A stretch of 64,000 nt of DNA from Panicum virgatum (GCF_016808335.1 NC_053146.1:39924470-39988469); one strand, 5' to 3'. Shown: positions 24,069 through 36,034, counted from the first letter of the stretch. Program-made: numbers and translations. The notes: a model not told the origin generated them from the sequence alone.

Positions 24069-25370
24069 TAAAAGGAATCTAGGCCCCTAAGTGGGTTTTG
24101 GTGTTTGACGACATAACCATGTACATTTAATGTGTTATCTAAGCATGTGTGCAGGAGCTACGGTTGGATAAACGATCAAGAATGATGAAGTACGCCCCTC
24201 AAAAAGGAAATGAAAAAGCGGTGTTGAATATAAGTTCTAGAACTAGTTTTTCGATTTATAAATTGAGTTTAGGAATGTCGTACTATCAAGGGGGGCGTCG
24301 ATCCAAAGGTTGTGACTAAGTTTTAGTGCTCAAGGAACCTCAACAAAACCAACGAGATATCTTTATCACACAAAATCCAAAAAGAAGTAGCCATGAGTGA
24401 GTTTGTGAGCTGGGTTCGGTTAGTTCGGACTTCAGCCCGGATAGTCCGGGTGTCCGGAGTGTCTGGACCATATCCTGGAGTATCCGGGAACCTTTCTGTC
24501 CAATGGCTATTTTTCAGCGTGAGGAGTATAAATACCCCTCTTACCCCCTCACTTACTCTCTCTCTTGCTCATTTCGAACCTGACCAGGTGCTAACCCTAG
24601 AACAAGCTCTCTCACTCCCTCCCCTTTGATTCTTGAGAGATTTCTTGAGGGATTCAAGTGAGAGACTTGTAAGAGAAGAGATTCGATCTAGTGAGCATCC
24701 ATTCCAACCCTTGAGCACTAGTTCTTCGTCGAGCCCGTGGATTCAAGTCTTTTACTCTTGGAGCTTTGAGCTCCTAGAAGCTAGGCGTGCTCGTGAGTGC
24801 TCAAGCTGCATTGTGAGCTCCACGGGAAGTTTGTAAGCTTCATTCCACTCCGAGGAATCCATAGTAAGTAACCTCGGGCTTGAGTGTTGGTATTGCCCTT
24901 GGGTGAGGAGCATAGGGGTTCTTGAGCACCGTCTCTTGAACTCTTCCTCAACGGAGACGTAGCACCTTCGGGTGTGAACTTTGGAAAACAAATCATGCAT
25001 CACTTCTTGTTGCTTTACTTGTTTTACTTGATATTTGTGTGCAAGTTGACTTTGTTAGGGTTTGAGGTCGATCTACTTGTTTACAAGGTTTTTGTCAAGC
25101 TTGTTTGGTAGAATTGTCTTAGAAGCACCTCCTGGTAACTTCAAGTTCATTTGATTCAAGCTTCACACTCTCTACTTATACTCTTTAGCATGTTGCACTG
25201 TGACCCGGAGAGTCCAGGTTTTCACCCGGACAGTCCGGAGTGTCCGGACCTAACCCCGGACAGTCCGGGCCACCTGTTACTAATCTGATTTTTTAAGTGT
25301 TTTAATTTAAGATTTAGCCTATTCATCCCCCCTCTAGGCACCTTCCTCTAGGCACCTTCAGATTCTCTCA
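24069..25370 (+). repeat. Full-length LTR of the Maximus/SIRE-like Copia array (shared by two internal regions)
   Basis: The LTR starts right after the polypurine tract (first bases TA, probably from TG) and ends CTCTCA at 25365-25370. A TATA box (TATAAATA) lies at 24527-24534. GGACTGTCCGG-type motifs occur at 24425-24490 and 25203-25268. It is followed at once by a primer binding site, so it works as 3' LTR for the left internal region and 5' LTR for the right one. Its last 140 bp recur at 26289-26430. Confidence 0.8.
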
Positions 25371-25372
25371 AT

Positions 25373-25384
25373 TGGTATCAGAGC
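25373..25384 (+). other. Primer binding site (initiator tRNA-Met type)
   Basis: TGGTATCAGAGC is the standard Ty1/Copia primer binding site, two bases after the LTR end. Confidence 0.9.
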
Positions 25385-25429
25385 TTGGATCTCCGTGTTT
25401 GAGCCTAACCGCTTGGAGAACGAAGGAAG

Positions 25430-26290
25430 ATGTCGGGGGAACACTCTCCCAAGAGTCTATCCTGGGTTGGTTATGGCATCTCCGACTAGCTCATGTTAGG
25501 ATTAAAAATCTCAACAAGCTTCTAAAGGTGATTCACATCCTAAGGCTAACAAATGTTTTCTTTGAGAAAAATTGTGTGTGTAGTGCATGCCAAGCGGGAA
25601 AACAAGCTGGTGTTCCTCATCCATCAAAGAGCATTGTCACCACCGTCAAGCCATTTGAGCTTCTCCATATGGATCTCTTTGGGCCGGTGGCTTATATTAG
25701 CATTGGTGGTAACAAATATGGTTTTGTCATTATTGATGATTACTCTCATTTTACTTGGGTATTCTTCTTGCATGACAAAAGTGTAGTACAAAAAACTTTC
25801 AAGAAATTTACAAAAAGAGCCCAAAATGAGTTTGAAACCAAGATCAAGAGAGTAAGAAGCGACAATGGCACCGAGTTTAAGAACACCAACATAGAAGAAT
25901 ATCTTGATGAAGAATGAACTGGTCATGAGTTCTCAGTACCATACACACCTCAACAAAATGGAATTGTTGAGAAAAAGAATAGAACTCTCATAGAAGCCGC
26001 AAGAACAATGCTTGATGAATACAAGATCTCGAATCAATTTTGGGCGGAAGCAATCAATACGGCATGTCATGCAATCAACTGCCTCTATCTTCACAAAATC
26101 TTGAACAAGACGGCATCTGAGCTACTTCTTGGTAAAAAGCCAAATCTATCATACTTTAGGGTCTTCGGGAGTAAGTGTTTCATTCTAAATAAGAAATACA
26201 AAACTTCTAAGTTTGCTCCTAAAGTAGATGACGGGTTTCTTCTTGGATATGCCTCAAATGCTCACGGCTATCGCGTCTTTAACAAAATCT
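25430..26290 (+). pseudogene. Internally deleted Copia: gag start fused to GAG-pre-integrase and integrase
   Basis: An ATG at 25430 (MSGEHSPKS) looks like the gag start. Within about 30 bp, and in another frame, the sequence jumps to the pre-integrase domain (ILGWLWHLRLAHV at about 25460), its zinc motif (CSACQAGKQ) and the integrase core. That core has LHMDLFGP and the IDDYSHFTW block, then DNGTEF at 25862, then a stop near 25915 and further integrase to HGYRVFNK at about 26285. It then runs into the tail of an LTR. Two deletions have therefore removed gag-protease and reverse transcriptase-RNase H. The overlap with 18409-19000 is nearly identical in sequence. Confidence 0.8.
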
Positions 26291-26430
26291 AACCCCGGAC
26301 AGTCCGGAGTGTCCGGACCTAACCCCGGACAGTCCGGGTCACCTGTTACTAATCCGATTTTTTAAGTGTTTTAATTTTAAATTTAGCCTATTCACCCCCT
26401 CCCCCCTCTAGGCACCTTCAGATCCTCTCA
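26289..26430 (+). repeat. Truncated LTR tail of the Copia array
   Basis: It matches the last part of the LTR at 24069-25370, starting with two CCGGACAGTCCGG motifs and ending CCTCTCA. The first 1.15 kb of the LTR is missing, deleted together with the pol 3' half. Confidence 0.85.
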
Positions 26431-26573
26431 TTAAGGAGCAAGTCCAGGATCAAACTATTTGTCTAGAACATATCAGAACAAGCAAGATGTTAGTGGATCT
26501 GCTTACAAAAGGTCTACCACCCAATGTGTTCAGAGAACACTTAGCCGGCATGGGTTTAAGGGAAAGCCTATGA
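26431..26573 (+). pseudogene. C-terminal end of RNase H from another Copia element
   Basis: The frame beginning at the Copia LTR junction reads KEQVQDQTICLEHIRTSKM, then the family ending LTKGLPPNVFREHLAGMGL, and stops at 26571-26573. This is the last part of pol of a different Copia group from the array on its left. The rest of the element is missing because the array was inserted here and the left half is not in the window. Confidence 0.8.
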
Positions 26574-26754
26574 TCCCTGGACAAAGAGGGCCCTAGAATA
26601 AGACTCTGTTTCAGACCAGAGAGGTGATTGTGGCTGTTAATCTGACGGTAATAACTGTCATGACGAGGCACGCCCTATACACTGATCTACGATGAGATGG
26701 ACCAAACTCAGATACAAAACAAGAATAAGAATAATGAGAGATCAAGGAGGAGAA

Positions 26755-27302
26755 TGTTGGAATTGATCTCCAGGGCCAGATCCAAAGATCTATCCCAATC
26801 CCTTGATTTGCGCCCTAATCGGGGGTGCCTAGTCATTATGGCTGGAGGGCCCCGTCGCCCGTGCTATAAAGAAAAGGAGAGGGGCCGGGGCACGTTTATC
26901 CAAGTTGACCGCTGCCAAACCCCTCTCCCACAACACTACCGATCTGGGGTGAGCGCGAAACCGACGGGAAGCACCCCAGCGCCACCACGTCGTACACTGC
27001 CGCCACTCCCGTCGTCGGCCAGTGCCGGTGGAGGCCCGAAGTCTTCCGCTACCCTCACCGACCACCGTCGCCGCTGGACTTGCGCCTCAACGACCCCGAG
27101 CTCCTCGGCGCCATGGCCTCCGGCACCTCTGCATCCACGCCCGTGGACTGTCTGCGCCTCCTACACCTCCCCCCCCCCCCTCTCTCTCTCTTGTGATCAG
27201 GGATGAACACTTGTATTTACTACTCAGAACCATGTACCCCAACCCGGTTTGTACACCTAGATGTGATCCTTTTAATGAAACAGAGAAGAATAGAATTTAA
27301 CA
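26755..27302 (+). repeat. 3' LTR of the second Copia element
   Basis: The LTR follows a purine tract (ATCAAGGAGGAGAA, 26741-26754), starts TGTTGGAATTG and ends TTTAACA at about 27296-27302 (27305 is possible). A TATA box (GCTATAAAG) lies at 26863-26871. It abuts the C-terminal end of the F-box pseudogene. Confidence 0.7.
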
Positions 27303-27327
27303 ACAGTAGTTGCTCGCCTTTCCAATG

Positions 27328-28063
27328 CTAAAATTTTGGGCATAACTTCATGGGGGGTGCACCTAGTATCTTTAATTCTACAGACGCAGGAACTCTCCCT
27401 AGGACATACTTCTTGATAGCAACGTGAGAAAGGTAAGCCTCCCAATATGGAATTGGATGTGTCCCCCTCCTCATGTACTGAAGAAATTCTTCATTGCTCC
27501 TGAAATTATTCCTCCACTGTTCGAAATCACGGGTTTCGGTATCCTGTGGATTGCTTGCAACCAAATCCTTCTCAAAACCACAGATTCTGTTGTCCAGTAT
27601 GAGGCATTAAAGCATCACTGCGTTCTCAAGGACATAGAATATCAGCTCCATCAATCTTGTTATGGGGCAAAAACCAGTGATGGTCACATGCTTGATGCTT
27701 TCATGATGATGCCTTGGAAGCTTCATCAGTTTTGCAGGGTCAATTACCAAATGAGATTGCTGCACTGCAGACTGCTCCACCTGTACAAAACAAATATTAA
27801 GCTATTTATTCTGATGATACAATACCAGGGAAATAACTGAAAAATGGTGCTTTGAGAGATAATATGTCATACATGCAAGATAAAAGTTTCCAATGCCGGA
27901 CAAGCGATGAGAAAAGGAACCAGAGACAGGTATCTATGGAAAAAGGTGATTTCAGTCCTTGGTCCAACAATTGCAAGCTCCAGGTGCTTGAGATGGAAGA
28001 ATTTTTGTGGTGGCAAATTGCTTACTACACCATAAAAAGGAACGACCATAAAAAGTTTCCTCG
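27328..28063 (-). pseudogene. F-box/FBD protein pseudogene, C-terminal part
   Basis: The minus strand encodes the end of a plant F-box/FBD/LRR-like protein. One exon (about 28062-27871) reads FHLKHLELAIV and ends ACPALETFILH at a donor GTATGA. The next exon begins after TTTTGTACAG (about 27782) with VEQSAVQQSHLVIDP, contains the FBD-like block HHESIKHVTITGFCP, and ends with PASVELKILGAPPMKLCPKF and a stop at 27328-27330. An in-frame TAA occurs at about 27609. The exon begins abruptly at a junction with Copia integrase sequence, so the LRR middle of the protein has been deleted. Such proteins are substrate receptors of SCF ubiquitin ligases; this copy cannot make one. Confidence 0.75.
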
Positions 28064-30225
28064 AATGGAGTTATCTCTTTATTCTTTGTAGGAACACGAT
28101 TTAGGACATGACATGCAGTCAATATAGCCTCACCCCACCATTCCTTGGAAAGCCCCGCTGTATCTAACATGGCGTTAACCAAATCCGTTAGAGTGCGGTT
28201 CTTTCTTTCGGCAACCCCATTTGACTGAGGTGAATAGGGAGGCGTCCTCTCATGAATAATACCATGTTCCTCGCAGAATAAAGTAAATAAATTTGAGAAA
28301 TACTCGCCACCACGATCTGACCTAACTCTTTTGATCTTTCTCTCAAGTTGGTTTTCTACTTCAGCTTTATAGATTTTAAAGTAGTATAAAGCTTCATCTT
28401 TTGACTTCAACAAATAGATGTAACAAAATCTAGTACTATCATCAATCAAAGTCATGAAATATTTTTTACCACCTTTTGTCAACACTCCATTCATTTCGCA
28501 CAAATCGGAATGAATTAATTCTAAGGGTGTCAAGCTCCTTGCCTCCGCGGTCTTATGAGTCTTACGAGTTTGTTTTGATTCAACACATACATGACACTTA
28601 GAATTTTTGACAAAAGTGAACTTTGGAATTAAGCTCAAATTAGCTAAGCGCATCATACAACCAAAATTAACGTGACAAAGCCTCGAATGCCAAACATTTG
28701 TTTCATCAACGTTAATAACATTGTATGCAATTTTATTACAAACATCTGACAAAGAAAGACGGAACAAGCCTCCGCTTTCATAACCTTTTCCAACAAAAGT
28801 ACCAAACTTAGACAAGATACATTTATTAGACTCAAAGACTAATTTGAAACCATCTCTACACAGTAGAGAGCCGCTGACTAAATTCTTCTTGATGGTGGGG
28901 ACATGCTGTACGTTCTTCAGCTGCACGGTCTTCCCCGAAGTAAACTTCAGATTTACCGTACCAACACCAAGAACACGCGCATGTGATCCGTTCCCCATCA
29001 GCAAGGAGGAAGTCCCGCCGGTCTGGTAAGAAGAGAACAAAGAAGCATCAGCACAAACATGAATATTAGCACCAGTGTCAACCCACCACTCGGGTGAACC
29101 AAAGACTGAAAGAACAGTAGGTAATAAATTACCGTACCCCGATGTTCCTCCAGGCTCGCTAATAACCATGTTGGCGGAGTCGTTGCCTTTGCGGTTCGGA
29201 CACTTTGCAGCAAAGTGATCCGTACTAGCGCACACATAGCAAGCTCCCGTCTTCTTCTTCTTCTTAAAAGTGGTTGTCTTCTTAGTCTTTGGTTGGTTCT
29301 GCGGTGGCTTTTTCTTGTTCTTGTGGGAGTTGTTCTTCTGAACAAGATTGGCACTTGAAGCACCAACAACTCCTTTCCCACGTATGTCCTTTGCTCTCGC
29401 CTTCTCCTCAACATCAAGAGTCCCTATGAGTCCATCTATTGTGAACTCCTGTCTCTTGTGTTTTAGAGAAGTAGCAAAGTCCCTCCAAGAAGGTGGCAGC
29501 TTAGAGATTATACCTCCAGCCACAAACTTATTGGGTAACACACATGGGGACTCTTTTCTGCAATTTTTGAGATCTTTTGCCAGAGTATGTATTTCATGAG
29601 CCTGTTCCACTACAGAACGGTCTTCGACCATCCTGTACTCAAGGAACTGCTCCATGATATACAACTCACTCCCGGCGTCAGATACTCCATATTGAGCCTC
29701 AAGAGCATCCCACAATGCTTTGCCAGTTGGCAGCCGGATATAAGAATCCACCAGGTTATCACCGAGAACACTAATGATCAAGCCTCGAAAGAGGATATCA
29801 GCCTCATCGAACGCACTCCCTTCCTCTGGAGAGAATTGTTCAGGCTTACCCTCTTTCACATGGATCACTCTCGATAGTGTTAACCACAGTATAAGCCGCT
29901 CTTGCCAACGTTTGTAATTTGAACCATCAAAAGGTGGTGGTTTGATTGATGCAGCAAAGCTAGATACCGAAAGCCTATTAACACATTCAGGTTTTTGGAT
30001 TGTTAGATATCTAGGCAATTTTCGGTATATTTTAATTCCAAAATTAAATGTATAAACTAACAATATTTCTATGACTTTAAGGAGTAAAATAAAACATGTG
30101 AACATGTTTATACTTATCACACATATAAGCATAAACAATATAAATAACCAAAGTTTCAGGGAGTACCCTGAAGCGGGGCCGTTGCCGGAGGCATTGGCTG
30201 CGCTGTTACCAACTGGAGTAGACAT
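28064..30225 (-). pseudogene. Copia polyprotein, truncated copy (gag, protease, N-terminal integrase)
   Basis: This minus-strand frame is nearly identical to the first half of the intact-looking copy at 33651-35861. It has the same start, hydrophobic insert, gag core, zinc knuckle, protease (WWVDTGANIH) and integrase core up to ITPFEE. There it breaks off and joins F-box gene sequence. I count five amino-acid differences between the copies over about 700 shared residues. The 5' LTR it uses (about 30410-31113) is also the 3' LTR of the right-hand copy. Reverse transcriptase, RNase H and its own 3' LTR are missing. Confidence 0.85.
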
Positions 30226-30409
30226 CTACTCGGTTGGCCTCAGTCGAAGTAGTCGAACTAAATTGGTGCAGGAAGAAGTTCGCAGTGCAGTCCCGCGAAC
30301 GGTCACCAAGATGTAGTCGACGTAGTCGTTCGGCCACCAGAATGTAGTCGACGTAGTCATTCGGCTCGTCCACCAGGAAGTAGTCGTACAATCAGGCAAA
30401 GCCTTAGTA

Positions 30410-31113
30410 TTTTTGAGCAGTCACGCTAAAGCGTTACCCAAAAACCTGATTGCCCGCCTATCCCGTGCAGGATCTCAAGGCGAGCAAGGTTTCGGAGGCC
30501 TGCTCACGCTAATTCTGTGCGCGCAGAAATTAGCGTTGGGGAACTCAGTTGTTGCAACTGGAGAGGGAGAAGAGAGGAGCCGAGTTGCCTCAGTGCTCTG
30601 GTGCAGAATGGATGAGGGGAATGGCACTCCTTATATAGTGACTCAGGTGCTCAGGATCGTTGAACCTGGACACCATCAGAGTCATTTAGGTGATGCGGTT
30701 ATGGCCATTAATTACAGATTTAATTACATGTTTAATCGCACGATTAATTGCTGTCAACGGCAAAATAGCCATCACATCGCACCGCGCCGCGCCGCGCCGC
30801 CCCCGCACGCGCACGCGCACCGCACCGCCCGCCCGCCCAGTCGGCCGGCCGCGCCGCGCCGCGCCGCGCCTCGCCTCGGCCACGGCCACGGCCACGGCCC
30901 GGCCCGGCGAGGCGAGCGAGCGCGCGCGCGTGTGGTTCACCGTCCTCCTCTTACCGGCTTCACAAGTGGTGTACACGAAGTCCACCTTTTAAGTCGGTTG
31001 AGATCCTCCTCAATTCCCGGTACGGAATTAAGCATTGATTTCCTAGCATTAATAGTGGGCTTTAAATTCTTTTAATGCTTTAGAATAAATGGGCCAAGCC
31101 CATTACTCCAACA
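30410..31113 (-). repeat. Shared LTR of the minus-strand Copia array
   Basis: On the minus strand it starts TGTTGGAGTAATGGG at 31113, just after a purine tract (CTTGGTGGGGAT, 31114-31125). It has a TATA box (CTATATAAGG) at about 30631-30640. It matches the right LTR except for an expanded GC-rich part at 30779-30935, about 53 bp longer here. The inner end is not certain because the same sequence continues into the internal region of both copies. Confidence 0.75.
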
Positions 31114-31715
31114 ATCCCCACCAAGAAATTCAAGCCACACTAGAAATACCCTCATTCCCTCATTGATATACCAGTATTCGACAGAGACTGTTAAGTTGAA
31201 CTTCCATCTAGGACAAAGGCTACACTTATTCACAACTGTGCAATGGACTATGCCTTGAATTGCCAGTTTTGTGCAAACAAGTTTGACCAGAGCCCTACAC
31301 TGGTACTAGGCTGCATAAGCATCCCCGCGGTTTGGAGCTTATAAGTCATACTCCAGGCCCTTCATGAGTTTCTAGAGAATACCCAATTCTCATAGACCAT
31401 GACCAGTGGTCAAACTCATATAGGTGTGTTCCTTTCAGATGTTCTGTAGGACAACATCTTTGTTTCAAGAAAACAACTCATTTGTTTAAAAGAAACCACC
31501 TGGCAGAAAACAACTCATTTGTTTAAAAGAAACCACCTGGCACACATTAAGGTATAGACCAACCTGCCATACAGATTAGAAGAGAAATGCACCTTATACA
31601 CGGAATGAGCCCTTTTTACAAAGGTTCTCTTCTCACTGTCAGACTTTAGTTTGTTTCACCATCCTAATTCACGGGATCTCCGATCACATAGGACAGGTTT
31701 CCACTATAGAATGAC
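31114..31715 (-). other. 3' untranslated region of the full Copia copy
   Basis: Between the pol stop (31716) and the LTR no gene is present. A direct duplication with the shared core AACAACTCATTTGTTTAAAA (about 31463-31540) and the purine tract next to the LTR are the only features I see. Confidence 0.7.
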
Positions 31716-34700
31716 TCACGTGGGTCTCAAGCCCAATTCCATAGATGCATTGTCTATCACATTTCGTGAAAGACCCTTTGTAAACTGATCTGCCAGATTT
31801 TTAGCCGTCTGAACATAGTCCAGGGCTATAACTCCGGAGTTTCTCAATTTTCTGACAGATTTCAACCGCTTTTTTACATGTCTAGATGACTTCATGTTAT
31901 CCTTTGAACTATTCACCTTGACAATTACCGTTTGATTGTCACAGTTCATTAGGATTGCCGGTAACGGTTTTTCAACTATCGGCAAGTCCATAAGGAGCTC
32001 ACGAAGCCACTCAGCCTCAACAGTGGCAGTATCTAATGCTGTGAGTTCTGCTTCCATAGTTGACCTCGTTAAGATGGTCTGCTTGCAAGACTTCCAGGAA
32101 ACAGCTCCACCACCAAGTGTAAACACATATCCACTTGTGGCCTTTATCTCATCAGCATCAAAAATCCAATTTGAATCACTATACCCTTCTAGTACCCTTG
32201 GGTACCCGGTGTAGTGAATTCCATAGTTCATTGTCCCCTTCAGATAGCGCATTACTCTTTCAAGAGCCTTCCAATGATCATCTCCCGGGTTTGAAACAAA
32301 CCGGCTCAGTTTGCTTACAGCAAACGAGATGTCAGGTCTTGTAGCGCTCGCTAAATACATTAATGAACCAATGATCTGAGAATATCTCAGCTGATCTCGC
32401 ATTATCCTTTTGTTCTTTCTAAGAATTAAACTGGCATCATATGGTGTTGAGACAGGTTTATAGTTGCTATAACCAAAGCGACTTAACACCTTCTCCACAT
32501 AGTGAGACTGTGTAAGAATCACCCCACCATTGATCTCTTTTACCAGTTTTATATTAAGGATAACATCAGCTTCTCCCAGATCCTTCATCTCAAAATTTTG
32601 AGATAAAAACTCTTTGACTTCCTTAATCACATTAAGGCTAGTGCCAAAGATCAGTATGTCATCCACATACAAGCACAAAATCACTCCTTCAGCCCCACCA
32701 TAGCGATAGTACACACATCTGTCAGCTTCGTTCACAACAAAGCCAGAAGAGGTCAAAGTTCTATCAAACTTTTCATGCCACTGCTTAGGCGCTTGCTTGA
32801 GACCATATAAAGATTTTAACAACTTACAAACCATTCCTTCTTGACCCTTTGATACAAACCCATCCGGCTGATCCATATGGATCTCCTCTTCTAACTCTCC
32901 ATTGAGGAAAGCCGTCTCAACGTCCATCTGATGAACGAGAAGACCATAAGAGGCTGCCAGGGAAAGTAACACCCGAATTGTGGTCAATCGGGCAACTGGT
33001 GAATAAGTGTCAAAGAAATCTTCTCCTTCTTTTTGGGTATAACCCTTGGCCACAAGCCTAGCCTTGTACTTTTCAATAGTACCATCTGGCCTAAGCTTTT
33101 TCTTGAACACCCACTTGCATCCAACTGGTTTACATCCATAAGGACGTTCAACGACCTCCCAGGTTCCATTAGACATAATAGAATCCATCTCACTCCTTAC
33201 TGCTTCCTTCCAATAGTCAGCATCAGGAGATGAATATGCCTCTTCAATGGTTCTGGGTGTATCATCTATGAGGTATACAATGAAATCATCACCAAAAGAC
33301 TTTACAGTCCTTTGTCTCTTGCTCTTTCTCGGAGCATCATTGTTATTCTCCTCAGGATTTTCTACAAGTGTATGTTCATTGTATTCTATCGGCTCAGCAG
33401 AGCCATCATCCTCGATGAACTCTTGTCTAGATGAACTTGTTTCATCTCTCATGGGAAAAATGTTTTCAAAAAATGTAGCATCTCTGGACTCCATTATAGT
33501 ACCAACATGCATGTCAGGTACTCCAGATTTCACTATTAAAAATCTATATCCAACGCTGTGAATAGCATAACCTAGAAAGATACAATCCACAGTTTTAGGT
33601 CCAAACTTACGTTTCTTGGTTATTGGCACACTCACTTTTGCCAAACAACCCTATGTACGTAAGTATGACAGTGTTGGCCTTTTCTTCTCCCATTCCTCGA
33701 ATGGAGTTATCTCTTTATTCTTTGTAGGAACACGATTTAGGACATGACATGCAGTCAATATAGCCTCACCCCACCATTCCTTGGAAAGCCCCGCTGTATC
33801 TAACATGGCGTTAACCAAATCCGTTAGAGTGCGGTTCTTTCTTTCGGCAACCCCATTTGACTGAGGTGAATAGGGAGGCGTCCTCTCATGAATAATACCA
33901 TGTTCCTCGCAGAATAAAGTAAATAAATTTGAGAAATACTCGCCACCACGATCTGACCTAACTCTTTTGATCTTTCTCTCAAGTTGGTTTTCTACTTCAG
34001 CTTTATAGATTTTAAAGTAGTATAAAGCTTCATCTTTTGACTTCAACAAATAGATGTAACAAAATCTAGTACTATCATCAATCAAAGTCATGAAATATTT
34101 TTTACCACCTTTTGTCAACACTCCATTCATTTCGCACAAATCGGAATGAATTAATTCTAAGGGTGCCAAGCTCCTTGCCTCCGCGGTCTTATGAGTCTTA
34201 CGAGTTTGTTTTGATTCAACACATACATGACACTTAGAATTTTTGACAAAAGTGAACTTTGGAATTAAGCTCAAATTAGCTAAGCGCATCATACAACCAA
34301 AATTAACGTGACAAAGCCTCGAATGCCAAACATTTGTTTCATCAATGTTAATAACATTGTATGCAATTTTATTACAAACATCTGACAAAGAAAGACGGAA
34401 CAAGCCTCCGCTTTCATAACCTTTTCCAACAAAAGTACCAAACTTAGACAAGATACATTTATTGGACTCAAAGACTAATTTGAAACCATCTCTACACAGT
34501 AGAGAGCCGCTGACTAAATTCTTCTTGATGGTGGGGACATGCTGTACGTTCTTCAGCTGCACGGTCTTCCCCGAAGTAAACTTCAGATTTACCGTACCAA
34601 CACCAAGAACACGCGCATGTGATCCGTTCCCCATCAGCAAGGAGGAAGTCCCGCCGGTCTGGTAAGAAGAGAACAAAGAAGCATCAGCACAAATATGAAT

Positions 34701-35861
34701 ATTAGCACCAGTGTCAACCCACCACTCGGGTGAACCAAAGACTGAAAGAACAGTAGGTAATAAATTACCGTACCCCGATGTTCCTCCAGGCTCGCTAATA
34801 ACCATGTTGGCGGAGTCGTTGTCTTTGCGGTTCGGACACTTTGCAGCAAAGTGATCCGTACTAGCGCACACATAGCAAGCTCCCATCTTCTTCTTCTTCT
34901 TAAAAGTGGTTGTCTTCTTAGTCTTTGGTTGGTTCTGCGGTGGCTTTTTCTTGTTCTTGTGGGAGTTGTTCTTCTGAACAAGATTGGCACTTGAAGCACC
35001 AACAACTCCTTTCCCACGTATGTCCTTTGCTCTCGCCTTCTCCTCAACATCAAGAGTCCCTATGAGTCCATCTATTGTGAACTCCTGTCTCTTGTGTTTT
35101 AGAGAAGTAGCAAAGTCCCTCCAAGAAGGTGGCAGCTTAGAGATTATACCTCCAGCCACAAACTTATTGGGTAACACACATGGGGACTCTTTTCTGCAAT
35201 TTTTGAGATCTTTTGCCAGAGTATGTATTTCATGAGCCTGTTCCACTACAGAACGGTCTTCGACCATCCTGTACTCAAGGAACTGCTCCATGATATACAA
35301 CTCACTCCCGGCGTCAGATACTCCATATTGAGCCTCAAGAGCATCCCACAATGCTTTGCCAGTTGGCAGCCGGATATAAGAATCCACCAGGTTATCACCG
35401 AGAACACTAATGATCAAGCCTCGAAAGAGGATATCAGCCTCATCGAACGCACTCCCTTCCTCTGGAGAGAATTGTTCAGGCTTACCCTCTTTCACATGGA
35501 TCACTCTCGATAGTGTTAACCACAGTATAAGCCGCTCTTGCCAACGTTTGTAATTTGAACCATCAAAAGGTGGTGGTTTGATTGATGCAGCAAAGCTAGA
35601 TACCGAAAGCCTATTAACACATTCAGGTTTTTGGATTGTTAGATATCTAGGCAATTTTCGGTATATTTTAATTCCAAAATTAAATGTATAAACTAACAAT
35701 ATTTCTATGACTTTAAGGAGTAAAATAAAACATGTGAACATGTTTATACTTATCACACATATAAGCATAAACAATATAAATAACCAAAGTTTCAGGGAGT
35801 ACCCTGAAGCGGGGCCGTTGCCGGAGGCATTGGCTGCGCTGTTACCAACTGGAGTAGACAT
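31716..35861 (-). pseudogene. Nearly intact Copia Gag-Pol polyprotein, one in-frame stop
   Basis: A single frame of 1,382 codons is open apart from one TAG at 33651-33653. Order: short N-terminus, a hydrophobic AT-rich insert (about residues 21-85), gag core, and zinc knuckle CYVCASTDHFAAKCP near residue 325. Next come protease WWVDTGANIH, pre-integrase HSRLCHVNFG and the integrase core (IHSDLCEMNG, DDSTRFCY, SDRGGEYF, SPQSNGVAERKN). After the stop come the integrase end, reverse transcriptase ([22 protein letters not shown] at about 32660) and RNase H ([21 protein letters not shown]). All catalytic motifs I can check by eye are present. The insert could be a spliced intron, since it starts at GGGTACTCC and an AG lies in phase near 35617. 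With one stop the element is probably not autonomous now. Confidence 0.9.
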
Positions 35862-36034
35862 CTACTCGGTTGGCCTCAGTCGAAGTAGTCGAACTAAATC
35901 GGTGCAGGAAGAAGTTCGCAGTGCAGTCCCGCGAACGGTCACCAAGATGTAGTCGACGTAGTCGTTCGGCCACCAGAATGTAGTCGACGTAGTCGTTCGG
36001 CTCGTCCACCAGGAAGTAGTCGTACAATCAGGCA

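Noticed and set aside
28844..29877. Plus-strand frames opposite the Copia gag (repeated at 34462-35513)
   Set aside because: They are shadows of the minus-strand polyprotein and occur identically in both copies.
30413..31075. Arg/Ala/Pro-rich plus-strand frame in the Copia LTR
   Set aside because: The frame exists because of the GC-rich repeats; it changes between the two LTRs and has no family match.
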